The notes: generated from the sequence alone by a model not told the origin. A stretch of DNA of 64,000 nt from VAZQ01 sp963739175 (GCA_963739175.1 CAVTZH010000009.1:1550001-1614000), one strand, 5' to 3'. Shown: positions 16,250 through 26,747, counted from the first letter of the stretch. A program made the numbers and translations.

Positions 16250-18931
16250 ATGGCCCTCGACGTCTACCGCAAGAAACGGAAATTCGGCGTGACGCCGGAG
16301 CCGCGCGGCCGCAAGGCACGCGCCAAGGGCAACCGTTACGTCATCCAGAAACACGCGGCGACGCGGCTGCACTACGACCTGCGGCTCGAGCTCGACGGCG
16401 TGATGAAGAGCTGGGCGGTCACCCGCGGTCCGAGCCTGGTGCCGGGCGAGAAGCGGCTGGCGGTCGAGACCGAAGACCATCCGGTCGAGTACAACGCGTT
16501 CGAAGGCACGATCCCGAAGGGCGAGTACGGCGGCGGCACCGTGATGATCTGGGATCACGGCAGTTGGTCGCCGGAAGAAGATCCGCATCGCGGGCTCAAG
16601 AAAGGCCATCTCGATTTCTCGCTCGACGGCGAGAAGCTCCACGGCCGCTGGCATCTCGTGCGCTTGCGCGGCAAGCCGGGCGAGAGGCGCAACAACTGGC
16701 TCCTGATCAAGGCGACCGACGACGCTGCGCGCACCGCGAAGGAGCCCGACATCCTGGAGGAGATGCCGGACTCGGTCGTGTCCGGCCGCTCGATCGAGGA
16801 GATCGCGGCGGGCAAGGGCAAGCCGCGCGTCTGGCATTCGAACAGGAGCGTCGCGGACAATGTGAAAGCCGGCGCGACGCGCGGCCATGTCCGTCCGGAC
16901 CAGCGCGGCCGCGAGAAGAAGGCGACCCGCAAGACTGCGAAGAAGGCAAGAGCGCGCCCAACGCCGCGCTGCCCGACTTCATCCCGCCATCGCTGGGGAC
17001 GCTGCACGATAAAGTGCCGAGTGGTGCCGGCTGGGTGCATGAGATCAAGTTCGACGGCTACCGCATGCAGGCGCGGCTCGACCATGGCAAGGTCAAGCTG
17101 TTGACGCGCAAGGGCCTCGACTGGGCGGCACGATTTCCGAACGTCGCGGCCGACGTGGCGCGGCTTGCGGCCGACACGGCGCTGATCGACGGCGAGATCG
17201 TGGTCGAGAACGCGCGCGGGCTTTCGGTGTTCTCGATGTTGCAGGCGGCGCTCAGCAACGGCGACCGCGACAGCTTTGTCTATTATGTGTTCGACCTGCT
17301 TCATCTCGACGGTGAGGACTTGACCCGTCGGCCGCTGGTCGAACGCAAGGCGGCGCTGAAGGAGCTTCTGGAAGAAACCGGCGACACCGGGTCGATCCGT
17401 TACAGCGAGCATTTTTCGGAAGACGGACAGCACGTCTGGAAGCAGGCGTGCCAAATGGGGCTCGAAGGCATCGTATCGAAGCGCGCCGATGCGCCGTACC
17501 GGCCCGGCCGCTCCGACAGTTTCATGAAGATCAAGTGCACCAATTCACAGGAGCTCGTGGTCGGCGGCTACGCGCCGTCGACAGTGACGCCGAAGATGAT
17601 CGGCGCACTGGTGACGGGCTATTATCGCGACGGCAAGCTGATCTATTCCGGCCGCGTCGGCACGGGCTATACGCGTACGGTGGCGAAGGACTTGTGGAAG
17701 CGGCTGCATCCGCTCGAGATCGCCAAGCCGCCGTTCGACGAGATACCGCCGGTCGAAGCGCGTGCCCGTGACGTGCGCTGGCTCGAGCCGAAGACGGTGA
17801 TCGAAGCCGAAGTGCGTGGCTGGGCCAGCGACAATATTGTACGGCAGGCCTCGTTCAAGGGCGTGCGGGAGGACAAGCCTCCGAAGGAGGTCGTTCGCGA
17901 GCTTCCGGCCGAGGAGGGCACACAAAAAGAGCCGCAGCGGGCTGCCGCCAGATCGTCGACCTCGGTCACCAAGAAATCGAAGCCCGCGGCCAAGCCGACA
18001 AGCGCGTCAAGATCGGCGCCGGGCAAAGGCCACGGCCGCGCGCGGCAGTTCGAATGAAGGCGCCGTCCGCTTCACCCATCCGGACCGCGTCTACTGGGCG
18101 GATGTCGGCGTCACCAAGCAGGATCTTGCCGACTACTACAGGTCGGTGTGGGATTTGATGGCGCCGCATCTCGTCAACGTTCCGTTGAGCCTGCTGCGCT
18201 GTCCCGACGGCACCGAAGGTCAATGCTTCTTTCAGAAGCACGCCTCGGCCGGCCTGAACGACGAGCTGCTGCGCAGCGTCATCGACAGCAAGCGCCGGCA
18301 GGTGATCGCGGTCGAGGACCTCGACGGGCTGCTCTCGCTGGTGCAGGCGGGGGTGCTTGAGGTGCATGTGCGCGGCTCGACGATCGACCGGCTCGATCTC
18401 TGCACCCGCATCGTGTTCGACATCGATCCGGGGCCGGACATCGGCTGGGCCGATATCGTGCGGGCGGCGCGCGAGGTGCGCGATCGGCTTGCAGCGATCG
18501 ATCTCGAAAGTTTCGTCAAGCTCTCCGGCGGCAAGGGCGTGCACGTCGTGCTGCCGGTCGCGCCGGTCGGCTGGGAGACGGTCAAGACGTTCGTGCAGGC
18601 ATTCGCGCAGGCGATGGCGGCCGACGATCCCGACCGCTACGTCGCCACGATGACGAAGTCGATGCGCAAGGGAAAAATCTTCGTCGACTATTTCCGCAAC
18701 TCGCTGGAGCAGACTTCGGTCGCGGCCTACTCGACGCGGGCGCGCGCCGGCGCGCCGGTCTCCATGCCGGTGACCTGGGACGAGCTCGGCCGCGTCAAAT
18801 CGGCGAACCAGTACACGCTGCTCAACGTCGGCAAGCGGCTCGGCGTGATGAAGAAGCGCGATCCGTGGGCGGACATCGGCCGCGTCAAGCAGAAGCTGCC
18901 GGATTTGCGATCGTTGCAGAAGCGGCGGTGA
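16250..18931 (+). CDS. ligD: Non-homologous end-joining DNA ligase D, PE-LIG-POL order (frame interrupted)
   Basis: Multidomain repair enzyme that joins double-strand breaks, normally with Ku. Domains in order: 3'-phosphoesterase at about residues 10-190 (ATRLHYDLRLELDGVMKSWA, with GEYGGGTVMIWD); ATP-dependent ligase, with the nucleotidyl-lysine motif HEIKFDGYRM; and a primase-polymerase domain with FDIDPGPDIGW (D-x-D metal site) and KLSGGKGVHVVLP. The PE-LIG-POL order is the rhizobial type, unlike POL-PE-LIG of mycobacteria. Two frame changes interrupt it. One is near 16945, where adding a G gives K-K-G-K-S-A-P-N; the other lies in the low-complexity linker at about 17990-18040. Both sit in linkers, so all three domains are intact. 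No ku gene lies in the window. Confidence 0.9.
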
Positions 18932-18949
18932 TGCCCAGTGCGACGGCTG

Positions 18950-19075
18950 CTGCTCCGTCCTCATCCTGAGGGCGCACGAAAGTGCGCGTCTCGAAGGATG
19001 GGGACGGCCCGGATGCGTGGCCATGGTTCGAGACGCCGCGTTTTCGCGCGGCTCCTCACCATGAGGCCGATTGTT
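18950..19075. repeat. Dispersed intergenic repeat (cctgag ... atgagg type)
   Basis: The gap between ligD and the pirin gene contains cctcatcctgagggcgc, gcgcgtctcgaaggatgg, atggttcgagacgccg and ctcctcaccatgagg. This chain of half-palindromes is a familiar intergenic repeat in Bradyrhizobium and relatives. There is a single copy in this window and no coding signal. Confidence 0.55.
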
Positions 19076-19078
19076 GCT

Positions 19079-19996
19079 TCACTCCGGCAGCGGGATGAAC
19101 TCGCTTTCGTCGCCGGGCACGGTGTCGAAGCGGCCGGCCTTCCAGTCGGCCTTGGCCTGCTCGATGCGGTCCTTGCGCGAGGACACGAAATTCCACCAGA
19201 TGTGACGCGGGCCGTCCATCGCCGCGCCGCCGACCAGCGCGACGCGCGCGTCGCTCACCGCCGTCACCGTGATGGCGTCGCCGGGACGGAAGATCAGCAG
19301 CCGGCCCGGCGAGAACGTGTCGCCGGCGATGTCGATCTCGCCGTCGACCACATAGAGCGCGCGCTCTTCGGTGGTGGCGTCGAATGGGATCGTCGCGCCC
19401 GCCGCGAGCGTCGCCTCGGCGAACAGCGTATCCCACAAGGTCGGCACCGGCGAACGCGCGCCGAGCAGGCTGCCCGCGACCACGCGCACGCTGCGGCCAT
19501 TGTCGGTGACGATCGGCAGCTCGGCGCTGCCGACATGCGCGAAGCCTGGCTCGGTCTCCTCGTCGTTGGCGGGCAGGGCGACCCAGCACTGCAATCCGTG
19601 CAGCGGCTCGCCGCCCGTGCGGCGCTCCGGCGCGGTGCGCTCGGAGTGCACGATGCCGCGTCCCGCGGTCATCCAGTTGACCTCGCCCGGGCGGATCGGC
19701 ACGGCGGTGCCGAGGCTGTCGCGATGCACGATCTCGCCGTCGAACAGGAAGGTGACGGTGGCGAGCCCGATATGCGGATGCGGCCGCACGTCGATGCCTT
19801 GGCCGCTCTTGAACTCGGCCGGCCCGAAGTGGTCGAAGAAGATGAACGGGCCGACCATGCGCCGCCTGCCGTGGGGCAGCGCGCGGCGCACCGAGAAGCC
19901 GCCGAGATCGACGCTGCGTGGAACAATCATCAGCTCGATGGCGTCGCAGGCCGCGGCGTCGCCGGCTTTCGGGTCCTTGTCGGGGGCGAAGCTCAT
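19079..19996 (-). CDS. Pirin family protein
   Basis: Cupin-fold metalloprotein, 305 aa. Bacterial pirins include quercetin dioxygenases and redox-linked regulators, and the role here is not known. The N-terminal cupin has GPFIFFDHFGPAEF and the iron ligands in VRPHPHIGLATVTFLFDGEI (H-x-H) and GIVHSERT (H and E). The C-terminal Pirin_C domain runs from about residue 190 (ATEERALYVVDGEI) to GPRHIWWNFVSSRKDRIEQA. Intact. Divergent from the ABC transporter gene at 20162. Confidence 0.92.
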   Translation of the reverse strand: MSFAPDKDPKAGDAAACDAIELMIVPRSVDLGGFSVRRALPHGRRRMVGPFIFFDHFGPAEFKSGQGIDVRPHPHIGLATVTFLFDGEIVHRDSLGTAVPIRPGEVNWMTAGRGIVHSERTAPERRTGGEPLHGLQCWVALPANDEETEPGFAHVGSAELPIVTDNGRSVRVVAGSLLGARSPVPTLWDTLFAEATLAAGATIPFDATTEERALYVVDGEIDIAGDTFSPGRLLIFRPGDAITVTAVSDARVALVGGAAMDGPRHIWWNFVSSRKDRIEQAKADWKAGRFDTVPGDESEFIPLPE

Positions 19997-20161
19997 GGGT
20001 TAATCCTTGATCGTCCCTTTGGGACATAGTGCCGCGTCAAGCGGCCACTGCGGGTGGGAACGGCCGAATGTATCGGCCTTTGACCGCACGCTATAGACTT
20101 GCCTTCCTATGGCAAGCATTCATGACCCGAATTGGGCCGATCCACCCATCGAGTGTCCGAC

Positions 20162-21910
20162 ATGAGCAACGTCATCTTCGCGCTGCGCACGTTCCTGAGG
20201 CTGGCGCTGCCCTATTTCCGCTCGGAAGATCGCTGGCGGGCGCGCGGCCTCCTGTTCGGCGTGATCGCCTCCGAGTTGTTCGTGGTCTATGTCGCCGTCA
20301 AGGTGACGGAGTGGAACGCCGCCTTCTTCAACGGCCTCGAAGCGCGCAACTGGGACGCGGTGCAGTTCCAGCTCATGGTGTTCCTGCTGATCACGCTCGG
20401 CGCGATCCTCTCCGGCATGGGCCAGTACTGGTTCGGCCAGACCCTGATCATCCGCTGGCGCGAGTGGATGACCAACCGCTATGTCGATCTCTGGATGGCG
20501 GAGGGGCGTCACTACCGCATCCGCTTCGTCGATCAAACCGTGGACAACATCCATCTGCGCATCGCCAACGATGTGCTGATGTTCATCCGGCTCACCCATG
20601 AGCTCGGCACCGGTTTCCTCAATGCCATCGTATCGCTGTTCTCGTTCGCGTTCGTGCTGTGGGGCCTCTCCGCGCTGGCGCCGCTGCCGCTGTTCGGCGT
20701 CGACCTGTCGTTCCCGGGCTATCTGATCGTGTTCGCGGTCGGTTACGCGGCGCTTGGCACGCTCATCGCCCATGCGATTGGAAAGCCGCTCATTCCGCTG
20801 CAGTTCCGCCAGCAGCGCTATGAATCCGATTTCCGCTTCGCGATCGCGCGCGTCACCGACCATGCGGAGTCGGTCGCGCTGATGGGCGGCGAGAAGGTCG
20901 AGCGGCACGAATTGAAGCGGCGCTATCATTCGCTGCTGCAGAACTGGGTCGCGCTGGTGCGTCGGCAGAATGGACTGAACGGCTTCATCTTCGGCTACTA
21001 TCACGTCTCAACGGTGTTCCCGGTCCTGGTGGTGACGCCCGCCTATCTTGTCGGCGCGATCCCGCTCGGCGTCCTGGTGCAGGCCTCGCTCGCATTCCAG
21101 CGAGTCGAGGCCGCGTTTGCGTTCTGCGCCACGTCGTATGCGAAGATCGCGGAGTGGAAGGCGGTGATGGACCGCGTCGCCCAGTTCGAGACCGCGATGG
21201 GCACCGTCGATGTGCCGGGACCGCAGGGCGCCGACATCCGTATCCGGAGCGACGCCGGTGCCGACCTGTCGGTCGCCGATCTGGTGGTGAAGGCCGCCGG
21301 CGGCGAGCCGATTGCATCGGTGGCCAAGCTTGCGCTCAAGCCGGGCGAGCGCGTGTTGGTGCGCGGGCCGTCGGGCTCCGGCAAGTCGAGCCTCTGCCGC
21401 GCGCTCGCGGGAATCTGGCCGGTCGGGGAGGGGCGGATCGAGCTGCCGCAGAACGCGCGCCTGCTGGCGCTGCCGCAGCGGCCGTATTTCCCGCTCGGCA
21501 CGTTGCGCCAGGCGCTGACCTATCCGACCCCGGCCGAGGAGGTCGACGATGCCGACGTGCGCACCGCGCTCGCCGCCGCCGGGCTCGGGCACCTTGCGGA
21601 TCGCCTCGACGAGGAAGCCGAATGGAATACGCTGCTCGCGGGTGGCGAACAGCAGCGCGTCGGCTTCGCCCGCGCGCTGATCCATCGGCCGGACGTGCTG
21701 CTGCTGGATGAGGCGGTCTCGACCCTCGAGGACGCCGAAGCGCGCGACCTCTACGGCCTGCTGGCTGAACGGCTGCCCCAGACGATGGTGGTCTCCATCG
21801 GCCGTTCCGCAGCCCTGGTGGCGCTGCACCAAAGGACAATCGACATGACCGGTGGATCGGCCGCGAGCCGTTCGCCGCGTTCCGCGACCTTGGCACCGAT
21901 GCCTGCTTAG
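20162..21910 (+). CDS. ABC transporter, fused permease and ATPase (ABCD / SbmA-BacA-like)
   Basis: Inner-membrane half-transporter of about 582 residues. The N-terminal half has six predicted helices and the ABC_membrane_2 marks of this family (VKVTEWNAAFFNGLEARNW, then WREWMTNRYVDLWMAEGRHY). The C-terminal ATPase has Walker A GPSGSGKSSL, the signature LLAGGEQQRVGFARAL (LSGGQ variant) and Walker B DVLLLDEAVS. Relatives include YddA, BacA-like peptide/fatty-acid transporters and peroxisomal ABCD proteins; the substrate is not known. The start at 20162 (MSNVIFALRTFLRL) fits the family. Confidence 0.9.
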   Translation: MSNVIFALRTFLRLALPYFRSEDRWRARGLLFGVIASELFVVYVAVKVTEWNAAFFNGLEARNWDAVQFQLMVFLLITLGAILSGMGQYWFGQTLIIRWREWMTNRYVDLWMAEGRHYRIRFVDQTVDNIHLRIANDVLMFIRLTHELGTGFLNAIVSLFSFAFVLWGLSALAPLPLFGVDLSFPGYLIVFAVGYAALGTLIAHAIGKPLIPLQFRQQRYESDFRFAIARVTDHAESVALMGGEKVERHELKRRYHSLLQNWVALVRRQNGLNGFIFGYYHVSTVFPVLVVTPAYLVGAIPLGVLVQASLAFQRVEAAFAFCATSYAKIAEWKAVMDRVAQFETAMGTVDVPGPQGADIRIRSDAGADLSVADLVVKAAGGEPIASVAKLALKPGERVLVRGPSGSGKSSLCRALAGIWPVGEGRIELPQNARLLALPQRPYFPLGTLRQALTYPTPAEEVDDADVRTALAAAGLGHLADRLDEEAEWNTLLAGGEQQRVGFARALIHRPDVLLLDEAVSTLEDAEARDLYGLLAERLPQTMVVSIGRSAALVALHQRTIDMTGGSAASRSPRSATLAPMPA

Positions 21911-21945
21911 CGGCTATACTCGATCAACACCCCGGAGGACTGCCG

Positions 21946-22521
21946 ATGCTGAAGATGAATTACTGGACCGACAAGTGGGACCTGGATGTCGACGTCTGTC
22001 CGTGCGACCACCACTTCAACGAATGGGTCGCCAAGAACAAGATCAAGAACAAGCTGATCTATCATTTCGGTACCGGCACCCATCATGTGATCGGGATCAA
22101 GCAGGCGACCAACAAGTCAGGCAACGCCGTGCTCGCGATCACCGCCTCGAAAGAGGAATACGAGGCGTATATCGAGCTTTCGACTGAGAAGGCTCAGGTG
22201 TCGAAGGCCTATGTCGCGTATTTCGGCGACATTTATCTCACCAATCCGAAGATCCTGCCGGACTTCGACGTCGTCACCATGTTCCATCTGTGCGAGTTCT
22301 TCTTCCCGAACACGGCCAGCAAGTCGTACGGCGGCATGACCGACGAGAAGCTCTTGGACATGTTCACCGCCAAGACCAAGAAGAACGGCCACATCCTGTT
22401 CTACATGGGCTCGATGGCGTGGAACAAAGCGCTGCCGCTGGTGCAGAAGTGGGAGAAGCGCGCGCCGGTGAAGCGCGTCGGCGAGTTCAAGACGCTCTTG
22501 GTGTTCCGCAAGACGAAGTAG
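21946..22521 (+). CDS. Conserved hypothetical protein, possible methyltransferase-like fold
   Basis: 191 residues; not assigned to a known family here. The segment LIYHFGTGTHHVIGIKQATN looks like a variant of the glycine-rich SAM-binding motif, and VTMFHLCEFFFPNTASKSYG and KTKKNGHILFYMGSMAWNKA would match later parts of such a fold, but this is only a resemblance. The N-terminus MLKMNYWTDKWDLDVDVCPC has two close cysteines. Lysine-rich, no membrane segment. It follows the ABC gene by 35 bp on the same strand, so they may be cotranscribed. It overlaps the 3' end of the converging gene by 35 bp. Confidence 0.7.
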   Translation: MLKMNYWTDKWDLDVDVCPCDHHFNEWVAKNKIKNKLIYHFGTGTHHVIGIKQATNKSGNAVLAITASKEEYEAYIELSTEKAQVSKAYVAYFGDIYLTNPKILPDFDVVTMFHLCEFFFPNTASKSYGGMTDEKLLDMFTAKTKKNGHILFYMGSMAWNKALPLVQKWEKRAPVKRVGEFKTLLVFRKTK

Positions 22522-23308
22522 GGTGGCTCAGCTTCCCTGCGCAGCGCGTAACGGCCTGACCTCGCGCGCCTGCTTCCGAGCGCAACTCCTGCAGGATCGG
22601 GCCGTTCATGATGGCTTCGAGGCGCTCGAGGATCGCTGCGTATTCCATGCCGTCCATGACGCGATGGTCGATGACCATGCGGACCGGCGTTCGCCCGTCC
22701 GCACCGAAGACGCCGAACGTCAACAGGCTCGTGGTCAAGGTTGGGACGTAGAGCAGCTCCGCGCCTTTGAAGGACACCGAGGTGACGGAAAAGGTGCCGA
22801 AATAATTCGCGCGCCAGCGCGGCATGTTATAGCCAGCCCACATCAGCGGCCGCCGCAAGATGCCGGGCAATTTTCCGACCGCCATGGCACGCCGGAAAAG
22901 CTTGATGTCGGCCATCGGCATTTGCACGTGCTCGTCGATCATCGCGGCGATCAGGCTGATCGGCAACGCGGCCACTTCCCCGATCAACAGCGGCAGAACG
23001 CAGGCCTCGCCATCATGCTCGCGATTGATGGCGATGGTCGCGATGCTGTCTTCGTATTCGTAGAGATGCGGCCAGGGCCATTTGACGTAAGTGCGCCGGA
23101 GCGCGGGGTGCTCGCGCGCCGTGAGCGCACAGGCCTTGGCAAAAATACCGGCCCAGGCCGGACGGTATGGCACGGCATTGCGCGCGGCGATGACGGCGCC
23201 AAGGTCCATCACGCGCTCGGTCGGAACGCCCGGGACCGTGATCGCATAGCGCATCGCGTCGGCGATCAGCCGCCGAAAAGGCGAAAGAGGGATTCGTCGT
23301 CCACGCAT
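22487..23308 (-). CDS. E2-like acyltransferase (2-oxoacid dehydrogenase catalytic-domain family)
   Basis: 273-residue protein resembling the catalytic core of lipoyl acyltransferases (E2) but without lipoyl or E1/E3-binding domains. The E2 active-site motif D-H-R-x-x-D-G is present as MVIDHRVMDGMEYAAILERL. The strand before it is NYFGTFSVTSVSFKGAELLY. The substrate is unknown; stand-alone proteins of this kind may act as acyltransferases on free CoA esters. The last 25 residues (after LQELRSEAG) look unlike the family and overlap the converging gene, so the true stop may be earlier. Confidence 0.75.
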   Translation of the reverse strand: MRGRRIPLSPFRRLIADAMRYAITVPGVPTERVMDLGAVIAARNAVPYRPAWAGIFAKACALTAREHPALRRTYVKWPWPHLYEYEDSIATIAINREHDGEACVLPLLIGEVAALPISLIAAMIDEHVQMPMADIKLFRRAMAVGKLPGILRRPLMWAGYNMPRWRANYFGTFSVTSVSFKGAELLYVPTLTTSLLTFGVFGADGRTPVRMVIDHRVMDGMEYAAILERLEAIMNGPILQELRSEAGARGQAVTRCAGKLSHPTSSCGTPRAS

Positions 23309-23441
23309 CGTCGTGCCTGGCAGGCCCCGTAGCCAACGGCTCAGACTATCGGAGCAGAAACGTGCCTGTCCATTGATCGCGCCAAACGTCGCAAACCATC
23401 AGGTCTATCAGAGGGCCAGCGGCGGCCGAAGCTGTGCTGCG

Positions 23442-23693
23442 TCAGCTCACGTCGAGCGGGCCGGTGCCGGTCGGCTTGCCGGCGGCGTCGAGCGTGATCT
23501 TCTCGACCCGGGCTTCGGCCTGCCGCAGCAGCTCTTCGCAACGGCGCTTGAGCGTCTCGCCGCGCTCGTAGATCGCGACCAACTCTTCGAGCGGAACCTT
23601 GCCCTCTTCGAGCCGCTTGACGATCAATTCAAGCTCCTCGATCGCCTTCTCGAAGGTCAGTGTCGCAACGTCGCTGTTGGTCTTGTCGGCCAT
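23442..23693 (-). CDS. xseB: Exodeoxyribonuclease VII small subunit
   Basis: 83-residue partner of XseA in the nuclease that degrades single-stranded DNA. The family pattern is clear: LTFEKAIEELELIVKRLEEG, then VPLEELVAIYERGETLKRRC and EELLRQAEARVEKI. It lies just downstream of the histone-deacetylase-like gene on the same strand with about 60 bp between, and that neighbourhood is common in rhizobia. Confidence 0.96.
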   Translation of the reverse strand: MADKTNSDVATLTFEKAIEELELIVKRLEEGKVPLEELVAIYERGETLKRRCEELLRQAEARVEKITLDAAGKPTGTGPLDVS

Positions 23694-23752
23694 GCTGTGT
23701 CCGGAACGCCCGAGTTCGGGCTCTCTCTATACTATAGGCTTTGTCGCGCCAA

Positions 23753-24682
23753 CTAACCCCGCATCAGGGCCGTCACATGGGCGGCCACGGAGCCGGCGAG
23801 GCCCTGAAGGTCATAGCCGCCTTCCAGCACCGAGACCACGCGGCCCTGCGCGCTCTTGTCGGCGATCTCCATCAGCTGCTGCGTGGCCCAGGCGAAGTCG
23901 GCTTCCACCAGGTTGAGGTTGGCGAGCGGGTCGCGGGTGTGGGCGTCGAAGCCGGCCGAGATCACCACCAGGTCGGGCTTGAAGTCGCGCAGCCGCGGCA
24001 GGATCCGGGTCTCGAACGCGGCCTTGAACTGGCTGCCGCCGTCGCCCGGCCGCAGCGGCGCGTTGACGATGGTGTCGTGCTCGCCGCTTTCGGAGACCGC
24101 ACCGGTGCCGGGATAGAGCGGCATCTGGTGGGTCGAGGAATACAGGACGCTATCGTCCGACCAGAAGATGTCCTGCGAGCCGTTGCCGTGATGGACGTCG
24201 AAATCGATGAGCGCCGCGCGTTCGGCGCCGTGCTTGCGCTGCGCATGGCGCGCCGCGATCGCAGCGTTGTTGAACAGGCAGAAGCCCATCGGCCGTGCGG
24301 TCTCGGCGTGGTGGCCGGGCGGGCGGACGGCGACGAAGGCGTTGGTGGCCTTGCCGGTCATCACCTGGTCGACCGCGTGCACCGCGCCGCCGGCGCCGCG
24401 CAGCGCCGCCTCGAAGCTGCCGGGCGACATCGACGTGTCGGCATCGATCTGCACCAGCCCCTGCTGCGGGGAGGCGTCCTGCACGGCGGTGACGTAGTCC
24501 ATCGGATGGCAGAGCGCGATGGTGTCGAGGCTCGCAGCCGGCGCCTCGACGCGGACCAGCGGCTTGAAGACGTCCGCTGCCAGCGCGCGCTCGATGGCGC
24601 GCAGCCGATCCGGCCGTTCCGGATGACCGGACGGCGTGAGGTGATCGAGGCAGGCAGGATGGGTAATATAAAGTGTCGGCAT
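23753..24682 (-). CDS. Histone deacetylase family (acetoin utilisation / acetylpolyamine amidohydrolase-like) protein
   Basis: Zinc-dependent deacetylase fold, 309 aa. Bacterial members deacetylate small molecules or proteins; the substrate is unknown. Marks: SGHPERPDRLRAIERAL at the N-terminus, the active-site RPPGHHAETARPMGFCLFNN, zinc ligands in LIDFDVHHGNGSQDIFW, and SAGFDAHTRDPLANLNL with the third ligand. Intact and of normal length. Confidence 0.93.
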   Translation of the reverse strand: MPTLYITHPACLDHLTPSGHPERPDRLRAIERALAADVFKPLVRVEAPAASLDTIALCHPMDYVTAVQDASPQQGLVQIDADTSMSPGSFEAALRGAGGAVHAVDQVMTGKATNAFVAVRPPGHHAETARPMGFCLFNNAAIAARHAQRKHGAERAALIDFDVHHGNGSQDIFWSDDSVLYSSTHQMPLYPGTGAVSESGEHDTIVNAPLRPGDGGSQFKAAFETRILPRLRDFKPDLVVISAGFDAHTRDPLANLNLVEADFAWATQQLMEIADKSAQGRVVSVLEGGYDLQGLAGSVAAHVTALMRG

Positions 24683-24723
24683 CGGACAGACTTAGTCACT
24701 TCGGAGGGACGACGGAAGCCCGT

Positions 24724-26494
24724 TCACGCCAATGCGGCCTCGCTGGCCGTCACGCTGGTACCGCCATCGGTGACGGTGTTTTCGAGTCCACTCGCCGAGA
24801 CCGCGATGTTTTCCGCGAAGAAACGCGCCAGTGCGATGCGCGCCGGTGCGGACCCGTCGCTCGCCATGCGTGCTGCGGCGAGCGCCTGCTCGGCGAGCAG
24901 CGCGCCGCCGGCGGCATTGGCGAACAACCGCAGATACGGCGTGGCGCCGGCCAGCGCGGCCTCGCTCTGCGGATCCTTGAGCAGCCATGCGGTCGCGCGC
25001 TCGAGGCTGTCGATCGCGTCGGCAAGCCGCGCGCCGGTGGCGCCGAACGCCGGATCGTTGGCGGCCTTCACCGCATCGGCGGTGCGGCGGAGCTCGCGCG
25101 ATATACGTGCGCACGGCGTCCCCGCCCGCCATCGGCAGCTTGCGGGTGACGAGGTCGATCGCCTGGATGCCGTTGGTGCCTTCGTAGATCGCGGCGATAC
25201 GCGCGTCGCGGAAGTGCTGCGCCGCGCCGGTCTCCTCGATATAGCCCATGCCGCCATGCACCTGCACGCCGAGCGACGACACCTCGCAACCGACATCGGT
25301 CGAGAATGCCTTGGCGATCGGCGTCAGCAGCGACGCGCGCTCGTTCGCCGCCGCGCGCGCCTTCTCATCGGTGCCGCGGTGCGCGCGGTCGATGGCGACC
25401 GCGGTGGCGTACGAGATCGCGCGCGCCGCCCCGGTCAACGCGCGCATGGTGAGCAGCATGCGCTTGACGTCGGGATGCATGATGATCGGGCTCATGCCGT
25501 CCTTCACGCCGGCGGCGCGGCCCTGCTTGCGCTCGCGCGCGTAGGCTAGCGCCTGCTGGGTGGCGCGCTCGGCGATGCCGACGCCTTGCAGCGCGACCGC
25601 GAGCCGCGCCTGGTTCATCATCGTGAACATGCAATTGAGGCCGCGGTTCTCCTCGCCGACCAGGAAAGCGATGGCGCCGCCCTTGTCGCCGAACACCATG
25701 GTGCAGGTGGGCGAGCCATGGATGCCCATCTTGTGCTCGATCGAATGCGCGCGCACGTCGTTGCGCTCCCCGAGCGAGCCGTCGGCATTGACCAGGAATT
25801 TCGGCACCAGGAACAGCGACACGCCGCGCGATCCGGCGGGCGCGTCGGGCAGCCGCGCCAGCACGAGATGCACGATGTTGTCGGTCATGTCGTGCTCGCC
25901 ATAGGTGATGAAGATCTTCTGGCCGGTCAGGCGATAGGTGCCGTCGCCGGCGCGCTCGGCCTTGGTGCGCAGCGCGCCGACGTCGGAGCCGGCCTGCGGC
26001 TCGGTCATCTGCATGGTGCCGGTCCATTCGCCGGAGACGAGCTTCGGCAAATAGGTGCGCTGCAATTCTTCGCTGCCGTGCGCGGTCAGCGCGTCGACCG
26101 CCGCCATGGTCAGCACCGGCCCGATGCCGTAGGCCATCGCGGCCGAATTCCACATCTCGAGGCACGCCACGTTGACCGCCTGCGGCAGGTCCTGGCCGCC
26201 CCAATCCGCCGGCGCGGCAAGCCCGTTCCATCCCGCAGCGGCCCAGGCGCGATAGGCTTCCTTCCAGCCCGGCGCGGTGGCGACGGCGCCGTCCTTGAAG
26301 ACGACGCCCTGGCGGTCGCCGACCACATTGAGGGGGGCGATCACCTCGGTCGCGAACTTGCCGGCTTCCTCGAGCACGGCGTCGACGACGTCTTCCGTGA
26401 GGTCGCCGTAAATGCCGTCATCGAGCGCCTGCTTCAGTCCGGCGGCGTGCTTGAGCGCAAACGCGATGTCGGAAACCGGAGCCCGGTAGGTCAT
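24724..26494 (-). CDS. Acyl-CoA dehydrogenase (long type; 3' part frame interrupted)
   Basis: FAD enzyme for the first step of acyl-CoA beta-oxidation, about 590 residues, of the type with an extra C-terminal domain. Seen: YRAWAAAGWNGLAAPADWGG, MQMTEPQAGSDVGALRTKAE, the ADH signature LVGEENRGLNCMFTMMNQAR, and AAIYEGTNGIQAIDLVTRKL near the active-site glutamate. At about 25095, after VRTYIARA, the family sequence moves to another frame (TADAVKAANDPAFGATGARL) and runs to ENTVTDGGTSVTASEAALA and a stop at 24724. A single indel is the likely cause; without correction the tail is scrambled. Confidence 0.92.
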
Positions 26495-26675
26495 CTGGCG
26501 CCTCCCTGCGGCGGGGACGGCCCGCTATTCCGAGTTGTCTCCGCCGGAGATTAGGCGAAAATGACTGCAAAAATCGACCATAACCCGGCACGTGCCGCGT
26601 TGATCGGGCGAGGGTGGGCCGCTATGTTCCGCGCGCCGGCGTTACTGCGTCGGAGCACACCGACACGCGTCGCGA

Positions 26676-26747
26676 TGGGGCGTAGCCAAGTGGTAAGGCA
26701 GCGGATTTTGATTCCGCCATTCCCAGGTTCGAATCCTGGCGCCCCAG
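26676..26747 (+). tRNA. tRNA-Gln (anticodon TTG)
   Basis: A cloverleaf can be drawn by eye. The acceptor stem TGGGGCG (26676-26682) pairs with CGCCCCA (26740-26746) and the discriminator G is at 26747. The anticodon arm gcggatTTTGATtccgc reads TTG, and the T arm is CCAGG-TTCGAAT-CCTGG. CCA is not encoded. The start with U and anticodon UUG fit glutamine. Its 3' end is copied at 35.31 and 43.44 kb, which marks the gene as an integration-type site. Confidence 0.96.
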
